From Streptomyces sp. WZ-12 (lineage in GTDB: Bacteria > Actinomycetota > Actinomycetes > Streptomycetales > Streptomycetaceae): 64,000 nucleotides of DNA. Positions 58,236 to 64,000 of the stretch are shown in pieces; position 1 is the stretch's first letter, and every line of letters starts with the position of its first letter. Position numbers and translations under genes: made by a program. The stretch is taken from positions 2,232,001-2,296,000 of the forward strand of contig NZ_CP118574.1 of assembly GCF_028898845.1 (NCBI RefSeq), written 5' to 3'. Below the pieces are notes generated by a model. That model saw nothing but the letters and a program-made list of their open reading frames with translations. It had not been told where the DNA came from and did no database searches.

Positions 58236-59597
58236 TCATGTCCTGTCGGGTTCGGGGGAGTTGACCGTCGGCAGCGTCCATGCGGTGATCGCGTCGGTGA
58301 GTTCGGCGGTGGCGGCGGGGTCGGCCGAGTCGACGGCGTGTGCGACGTGCCCGTCCGGGCGGATCAGCGCCGCGCGGACCGTTGCCCACGGGCCGGTGTG
58401 CCGCTGTGCCGTGCGCACCTCGACCCGCGCGGAGCCCAGATCCGCGTGTGCGCCCTCCGGGCTGAAGTCCAGCAGCAGGAACCGGTCGGGGCGCAGGGAG
58501 CGCAGCAGTCCGTCTCCGGCGAGGACGGCGTCCGGCGCCTTCACGCCGGCCAGGGCGTGGGTCCCGTCGGGCTGCGGGTAGTTGACTCCGAGGCCGGAGA
58601 GCCAGCCGGACAGTTCCTCGGCGACCTCGCCGCCCTGCTCGATGAATCCGCTGAACATCTCGCGCAGTGCCTGTCCCGAGGGGCTGAAGGTGTGCATCAG
58701 CGCGTCCTGGGCCAGGGTGTCGGCCACCAGGCGCTGAGCGACGCCACGTCGTTCGGTTTCGTAAGCCTCCGGCCCGTTGATCAGCCGGTCCGGGGCCCAG
58801 CGGTGTGTCTCGGCGGCGAGTTTCCAAGCCAGGTTTCCGGCGTCCTGCAGGCCGACGTTCAGGCCCTGTCCGCCAGCGGGCAGGTGGACGTGGGCGGCGT
58901 CGCCCACCAGCAGTATCCGGCCGTCGCGGTAGCGCTGCGCGTACCTGCTGCTGTTGCTCGCCCTGGAGAGCCACACGGGGTCGTGGACGCCGAAGTCCGT
59001 GCCGCAGATGCGGTCCAGCGCGGCCCGGAGTTCCTTGAGTGTGAGCGGTTCGGCCTGCTGGCGCCGCACCTGGTCGCTGGTCAGCCCGGTGTCGCCCGCC
59101 TCGGCGCCGAAGACGCGGTACACGCCGCCGGGCAGCGGCACGACGGCAGCCAGACCGGCCTCCCGGTGCCAGAAGTACCGGGCCTGCGCCGCTGGTTCGG
59201 TCACCATCACGTCGGCGACGAAGTTGACGATCGTGGGCAGGCTGCCGGGAAAGTCGATACCCGCGGCGTGCCGGACCGTGCTGTGCGCGCCGTCGGCCCC
59301 GACGACGTATGCCGCCTGCCTCGTCCTGCCGCCGACCGTGATCCGTACCGCGTCCAAGGACTGGACGATGGAGGTCACCTCGGCGCCGTAGTGCACGGGC
59401 ACCGCGCGGGCCCGCAGGTAGTCGGCGAGCGCTTGCTCGGTCTGCCACTGGGGGATCATCAGGACGAACGGGAACGGTGTGTCCAGGCCGCTGTAGTCCA
59501 GCTTGCTCGGCAGCGCCGCGAAGTGCGCGTGTTGGACCTTCGTGCCCTGGTCCACGAGGACGTCGCTGACCCGCCGCCCGTCTCCCAGGTCCAGCAT
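58236..59597 (-). pseudogene. FAD-dependent aromatic monooxygenase, N-terminally truncated
   Basis: The remaining 453 codons carry the middle and C-terminal parts of a PHBH-type hydroxylase: VVGADGAHSTVRHAAGI (DG motif), RILLVGDAAHVHLPAGGQGLNVGLQDAGNLAWKLA (GD motif) and a thioredoxin-like C-terminal domain. The first 40 or so residues with the GxGxxG dinucleotide-binding motif are missing. Homology begins at GLRRLEVLTMLD, and upstream the sequence is unrelated. Without the Rossmann start it should not bind FAD normally. Relatives hydroxylate aromatic polyketides or rifamycin. Confidence 0.72.
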
Positions 59598-59635
59598 GGT
59601 GAGCACCTCAAGGCGCCGCAAGCCGACTTCTGGCC

Positions 59636-59863
59636 TTGTACACCGCCGCCCACGCCCGGCCTGACGGCCGCCTCGGGCATCCCGAGGATGGCGGAGTCGA
59701 CCTGGGTCAGGTCGCCACGTTCTGCGCCCTGCCCGGCGAGGAAGTCGCTGAGCACGCTGAGCTGTTGCTCCACGCGGAATGGCTCGCCGAAGCCGACACC
59801 GCTGACGGACAGTTGCGCGGACGGCTCGCCGAGCGGGTCTTGCCGCTGAGCGCGCTGCTGTGA
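59636..59863 (+). CDS. Unrecognised coding-like fragment
   Basis: A frame of 75 codons (VATFCALPGEEVAEHAELLLHAEWLAEADTADGQLRGRLAERV) has Streptomyces-like codon bias and looks like the C-terminus of a helical protein, but only a TTG start is available and the upstream part is gone. It abuts the truncated monooxygenase, so both may be products of one rearrangement. The rest of 59598-59945 carries nothing recognisable. Confidence 0.25.
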   Translation: MYTAAHARPDGRLGHPEDGGVDLGQVATFCALPGEEVAEHAELLLHAEWLAEADTADGQLRGRLAERVLPLSALL

Positions 59864-59945
59864 CGCACCGCCGCCTCCACACGTGCAGGACAACTGAAGG
59901 GGGCGGTCTGCTCAGGAGGCTCGGGTCCGGGTACCTCGCGCGGCT

Positions 59946-60149
59946 TCATACTCCGGCTTGGCGGCGGGAGTTGCCTCCTCGGCCGCGCAGGGTGACACCG
60001 CCTTCGGCGAGTATGCGGTGGACGAAGCCGTAGGAACGCCCCAGGGATGCGGCGATGGCCCGGATGGAGGCGCCGCCCTCGTATGCCTTCTCAACGTCGG
60101 CGGCAAGCCTGTCGCGCGCTGTGCCGGTGATCCGCTTTCCCTTATCCAT
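59946..60149 (-). CDS. Small helix-turn-helix protein
   Basis: The 67-aa protein MDKGKRITGTARDRLAADVEKAYEGGASIRAIAASLGRSYGFVHRILAEGGVTLRGRGG is almost entirely one HTH domain (helices about residues 14-45). Very similar short proteins are widespread in Streptomyces and probably bind DNA. The start at 60149 follows GAAGGGGA. The gene looks intact although its neighbours are decayed. Confidence 0.8.
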   Translation of the reverse strand: MDKGKRITGTARDRLAADVEKAYEGGASIRAIAASLGRSYGFVHRILAEGGVTLRGRGGNSRRQAGV

Positions 60150-60267
60150 GAGTTCGTCCCCTTCAGTTTCGATATGCAGAAGGTGATCATTGCAGGGGAT
60201 TGGTGCATGCCGTTGAGTTTTGGGGTGCGCGGCAACGAGCTCAGAGAACTCGGAGTGAAGCGAGCGG

Positions 60268-61157
60268 TCAGGTGAACATGATCGGATTGGTGAGTGCGGC
60301 GACGTGCCCGTTGGAATGGCGGACCTCAATGCGAACGAACGCCGTGTGCTCCGCCGTCGTGTCCCTCGGCGCCACGTCTGCTCCGCGAGCAGAGAGACAG
60401 GTGGTGAGCGTTCCTTCGATCGGTGTGGAAGCTGACGGTCCCCTCCGGCACACCTCGTAGTGCTGCCCGCACTTTCACCTGCTCCCCATGAGTTGGGAGC
60501 CGTTGTCCCACTCCGACAATGCGATCGTCGGCATTGGCGGTGAACGACGCTTCCACGTCAGCCGACTCGGCGATCCAACTGCGGCCGGCACGGATTCTGG
60601 CCAGGACTGCCTCGGTGCTCAGCTCCTCGGTGAAGACCACGGTGTGAGGGATGCCGATCTGCCCTTCCAAGTGGGTGTCGCTGTTGCCCATCGCCGGCCG
60701 CCACGGGCCCGTGCGGATGTCCGCCGCAGGGCTTCGCCCCCCACTCCGCCAGGGCCGCCTCGTTGTCAGCGTTCCGGGGCCGGTCCGAGGTCCACAGCCC
60801 GTTCCACACCTGCACCATGTCGAATCCCTGGTAGGGGAACACGAAGTCGCCCGATGGGTAGGGCGCATGAGGGTGTGTGGCCACGCACAGACCTCCTACT
60901 CGATGGACCTGGTCCAGGCAGATATCAACCGATCCGTCCCCGACCTGGTGGTTCCAGTCGACGACCTCGCTGGGAATGCCGAGCGCGAGCCAGTACCCGG
61001 TCTTTGCGGTCCCTTCCTCGCCGAGGGTGACCGAGAAGTCATCGGCGGTTAGGTACTCCCATGCGCCGGGAGCCGGCGGCTGAGTTGTGCTCCGTCATCG
61101 CGTTGAAGGTGAGTTGCCCGTCCGAGTGGATGGAGTGGACATGGCGGAGCCGCCCAA
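60268..61157 (-). pseudogene. CehA/McbA-type PHP metallohydrolase, frameshifted
   Basis: Homology is spread over several frames: RHVHSIHSDGQLTF and MTEHNSAAG (metal-binding His/Asp), then VATHPHAPYPSGDFVFPYQGFDMVQVWNG, then GNSDTHLEGQIGIPHTVVFTEELSTEAVLARIRAGRSWIAES, and a C-terminal FVRIEVRHSNGHVAALTNP. The order matches PHP-domain hydrolases of the CehA/McbA group, which act on esters or carbamates. At least three frame changes are needed, so the gene is dead. Confidence 0.72.
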
Positions 61158-61556
61158 GATGTGCACAACACCCTTGAGCTTCCGTCTCCTGTGCGTGCCT
61201 CATCGCGTCGCGGTCCGAGGTCTGGCATCTGCCGGTTCGGCCCCAAGATCCGACACAACTCTTCATGCGGGGCGGGGTGGACGAAACGGATTCCATGAAG
61301 GTCAATGCGACGCAGTGTCAGGATCGGCCCGACTGGCATGTATTCGGCCAGAGTTTCGGTTGGTTAGATCACAAAGAATCTGAGGGAGCGCGGGCAACTG
61401 TGCACTATTGCCCCGCTTTGCCCGTCGCGATGGATGGCGGCATCGGCTTCAGCGAGGGGATTTTTCGTTGCCCTTGCTCCTTATGTCGGTCATACGATCA
61501 TGGGCGTTCCGCACCCCATGCCCGCAATGTCTGACCAATGATCAGGAAAAGGACTA
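61158..61556. other. Intergenic region
   Basis: I see no convincing gene. The last 200 bases before 61557 are distinctly less GC-rich and probably contain the promoter of the LARTG-protein gene. The sequence near 61158-61300 may be the 5' end of the decayed PHP hydrolase. Confidence 0.5.
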
Positions 61557-62858
61557 GTGAACCTTCGCCGTACCCTCGCGACCGTGGTCGCCACCGCCGT
61601 GACCGCGCCGGTCGTCCTGCTTTCCGCGGGCTCTGCCTCTGCCTTCGTTGATGCCGAACCCTCTGCGCAGGTGCGGCAGAAGCCGACGTACGCGCAGTTG
61701 CAGAAGGCTGTCGACGACGCGGAGAAGGCGTACAAGGACGCGGGCGCCGCCGAGAAGGCTGGGCGTGAGAAGCGGGACGCGGCTTGGGCTGCCCTGGACT
61801 TGGACTCCAGCCCGCTCAAGGCAGCCGTTCTCGAAGCAGACGAGGCAGTCAAGGGCGCCGTCGCCGCCAAGGCTGTTGCTGACAAGGCGGTCACGGACGC
61901 CAAGGCCAAGCTGGATGCGGCTCAGGACGAGGCCGGGAAGGCCAAGGCGCGGGAGGCGCTCAGTCTGGCCGAAACCGAAGCCGGGAAGGCCGCCGAGGTC
62001 AAGGCGGATGCAGAAGCCAAGAGTAAGGCGGCCCGGAAGGCATGGGGCCAGGCCCGCAACGCGGCGGATGAGGAGTACAGCAAGGACGAGCGTGCTGCGG
62101 CCGAGGCTCTTCAGGCCAAAGAGGCGGCCGACAGGGCGCTCGGCGATGCCACGAAGTGCGTGCGTGTGTCGGGCCTGACCGTCCTGGCCAATGGCCTGCC
62201 CTCGAAGGTCGTCGCCGGGACCACGGTCGAATTCTCGTTCACGGTGGCCAACGCAACTGACCGCACACTGGACGTGGACCCGCTGGTCTTCTTCCGTCTG
62301 CAGGCCAAGAACGAGGATCAGCACTTCATGAAGGTGCAGTGGTCGGGCGGCTCTGGCTGGCAGGAGCTGGATCAAAGGCACATCCACATTGAGCCCGTCA
62401 AGGCCATGAAGCCCGGCGCCCGTGCGGATGTGAAGATGCGCATGGCGATCGAAGCGGGAGCCCCGGCCACCGATGCCTTCGCCCTCTTCGCGGGCGATGC
62501 TTCCGACCAGTACAACCCGTGCGTCGACGGCCCGATGAAGCGCTACGACTTCCGTGTGCTGCCGGCCGGCGGCAAGCCCGGCACGGTCAAGGAGGCCAAG
62601 CCCGGCACGGTCGAGGACAAGGACCGTCCGGTGCTGAAACCGCGTCCGGAGGCTCAAGGCGAGCGCTTTGCACGCCCGTCGGCGCAAGGGGAAGTCTCCG
62701 TCAGGCCGGCGTCGGCCAACGGCGCCGGGAGCCTTGCTAGGACCGGTTCGTCGTCCGCCGTGCCGCAGCTCGCTCTCGCGGGTGGTGGTGCAGTGCTGCT
62801 CGGCGCCGGGGCGGTCTTTGTCGCACGCCGCCACCGTGGGACCAAGGGCACCCGCTAG
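61557..62858 (+). CDS. Secreted coiled-coil protein with LAXTG sortase signal
   Basis: The 433-aa protein has a signal peptide (cleavage near SASAF, residue 31). A long Ala/Lys/Glu coiled coil spans residues about 45-200. A beta-sandwich-like domain follows (VVAGTTVEFSFTVANATDRTLDVDPLVFF, VKAMKPGARADVKMRMAIEAG), then a Pro/Lys-rich linker with a repeated KPGTV. The C-terminus SLARTGSSS plus a hydrophobic helix and RRHRGTKGTR is a sorting signal; Streptomyces class E sortases accept LAxTG. It is therefore probably anchored to the cell wall. The GTG start follows AAGGA. Confidence 0.85.
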   Translation: MNLRRTLATVVATAVTAPVVLLSAGSASAFVDAEPSAQVRQKPTYAQLQKAVDDAEKAYKDAGAAEKAGREKRDAAWAALDLDSSPLKAAVLEADEAVKGAVAAKAVADKAVTDAKAKLDAAQDEAGKAKAREALSLAETEAGKAAEVKADAEAKSKAARKAWGQARNAADEEYSKDERAAAEALQAKEAADRALGDATKCVRVSGLTVLANGLPSKVVAGTTVEFSFTVANATDRTLDVDPLVFFRLQAKNEDQHFMKVQWSGGSGWQELDQRHIHIEPVKAMKPGARADVKMRMAIEAGAPATDAFALFAGDASDQYNPCVDGPMKRYDFRVLPAGGKPGTVKEAKPGTVEDKDRPVLKPRPEAQGERFARPSAQGEVSVRPASANGAGSLARTGSSSAVPQLALAGGGAVLLGAGAVFVARRHRGTKGTR

Positions 62859-63061
62859 AACCGACGCACCGACAAGGGCCCGTATCCAGGCCCCGTGTGC
62901 GGGCTCGTGCACCACATCACGCGTCGTGACCGCCAGATGCGCTCGAAGGGTTCAGCGCCGGGGCGCTGCTCCGCTGGACTCTCCACGGTTTGTGCCGGTT
63001 CCGTCGTTGCACACAGGTTGGGTCGTCCATGTGCGGCCCCAGAGAGGTAATTGACATCAGT

Positions 63062-64000
63062 ATGCACAAGACACACACCACGTCCGCCCGTGTGCGGAGA
63101 GCCTTCACGCATGGGGTCGTTGCCGCGAGTGCGCTGGCCGCCGTCACCGGTGTGCTCGCGCCGGCCACTGCTGCCGCTGCACCGTCGTCGGCGGCGAGCC
63201 AGGGTGCTGATATCGGGACCGGTGAGATAGAGCGGGTCAAGGCAGCGGCCGTGGTTGGCCTTGACCCGACCCCGGACGTGATGCTGCTCAGCGACCGGGA
63301 CTTCATCTTCGCGCTGTGGGAGAAGGCCAAGGACGCTGGAGAGAGCAAGACGGCGGTGCGTCTGGCCGCCGAGGAGGCCATGCACAGCACTGTGGCTCAG
63401 GACTACGCCCGGTTCATCATCACCGGCATCCACACGGCGCATGAAGCCGACCAGCAGCGGGAACAGGACCGGGCCGATGCCGAGCGCGCGGGCCGGGAGG
63501 CCAAGGCTCGGGTGCTGATCGTGGTGGGCATCCCGGTCAGTTCGGACCTGTTGGGGCTCAGCGACGACAATTTCATCCGCAAGGTCATGAAGCATCCGGA
63601 CGCTGGTGCGCAGGTCAAGGCCGCGGCCGCGAGCGCTCTGGCTGGCGGGCCGGCCCAGTGGCGGGAGTTCATCACCAACGGGGCCCGCGAGGCACATGAC
63701 CGCGATGTCGCCAATGAGCTCAAGGAGTTGGAGGAGAAGGACCGCGAGGAGGCCCAGCGCCGCAAGGAGCGGGCCGCCCGCACGAACACGGCGGCACTGT
63801 TCGGCATCACCCCGTCCCAGGCCATGCTCGCCCTGGGCGATGACAACTTCATCCGCGAACTGATCCGCAGTGCACCGGCCGGCCTGAAGGGCTCCGAGCT
63901 CCTGGCCGCGGCCCAGCGGGCGGTGCTCAGTTCCGACCCGGAGGACTGGAAGCGGTTCCTCCACACCGGAGCCGAACAGGCCTACAAGCGCGACGCCGAG
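63062..64000 (+). CDS. Secreted ALF-repeat protein, 3' end outside the window
   Basis: The open frame from ATG 63062 runs to the window edge (313 codons). It begins with a signal peptide (VVAASALAAVTGVLAPATAAAA). Repeats of about 100 residues follow, each with a core like LLGLSDDNFIRKVMKHPDAGAQVKAAAASAL and LALGDDNFIRELIRSAPAGLKGSELLAAAQRAV, then W-FL-GAEQAYKRD. This is the ALF repeat of Streptomyces surface and secreted proteins, whose role is unknown; some carry C-terminal toxin domains, which cannot be judged here. Codon use is less GC-biased than upstream genes. Confidence 0.8.
   Translation, partial: MHKTHTTSARVRRAFTHGVVAASALAAVTGVLAPATAAAAPSSAASQGADIGTGEIERVKAAAVVGLDPTPDVMLLSDRDFIFALWEKAKDAGESKTAVRLAAEEAMHSTVAQDYARFIITGIHTAHEADQQREQDRADAERAGREAKARVLIVVGIPVSSDLLGLSDDNFIRKVMKHPDAGAQVKAAAASALAGGPAQWREFITNGAREAHDRDVANELKELEEKDREEAQRRKERAARTNTAALFGITPSQAMLALGDDNFIRELIRSAPAGLKGSELLAAAQRAVLSSDPEDWKRFLHTGAEQAYKRDAE

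Noticed and set aside
1..64000. CRISPR array, rRNA or tRNA genes.
   Set aside because: No regularly spaced repeats, rRNA motifs or tRNA T-loop sequences were seen in reading the window.

Overview
The window is very high-GC DNA with GTG and TTG starts, four-base ATGA/GTGA gene overlaps, leaderless-looking promoters and gene families (DUF317, ALF repeats, MocR regulators, LAXTG sortase signals) that point to Streptomyces or a close relative.

Positions 1-30,950 look like ordinary chromosome. A truncated phosphopantetheinyl transferase opens the window. A reductive pyrimidine/hydantoin catabolic set follows on the minus strand: LLM oxidoreductase, dihydropyrimidinase, class III aminotransferase and beta-ureidopropionase-type nitrilase, split into two pairs by a binding-protein-like gene and a polysaccharide-lyase lipoprotein. 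Next come a MarR/MFS/isochorismatase operon with a clear operator, an amidase, a gamma-glutamyltransferase, a ChaA-type antiporter, an MMPL exporter, a stand-alone ATP-dependent DNA ligase, a glutathionyl-hydroquinone reductase, a MocR regulator facing an alpha/beta hydrolase, a methyltransferase, a CocE-type secreted hydrolase, exonuclease III, an MBL hydrolase and pcaL.

At about 30,950 the chromosome is cut by a mobile-element block. A 5'-truncated TraG/VirD4 coupling-protein fragment abuts the start of pcaL, so the rest of any pca operon is absent. The block to about 53.6 kb holds duplicated small genes (two DUF317 + winged-helix pairs and others), an orphan TrpA-like protein, a Tn554/GIT-like recombinase quartet whose first recombinase has lost its catalytic end, a PP-loop ATPase coupled to a C5-cytosine DNA methyltransferase, two proteins made of DnaB N-terminal domains without the helicase, a NucS-like nuclease, an IS5-family element carrying a passenger gene, and a DciA-like (DUF721) protein. 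Several genes lack a canonical start or are broken, so the block looks like a decaying integrative element.

From 53.6 kb to the end the sequence is arm-like. It holds a 2'-5' RNA ligase-type protein with an XRE/TPR regulator and a divergent HATPase, a secreted SGNH hydrolase, then a decay zone (IS1182 remnant, N-terminally truncated FAD monooxygenase, frameshifted CehA/McbA hydrolase) with one small HTH gene. The window ends with two secreted proteins: a coiled-coil protein with a LARTG sortase signal and an ALF-repeat protein that runs off the edge.
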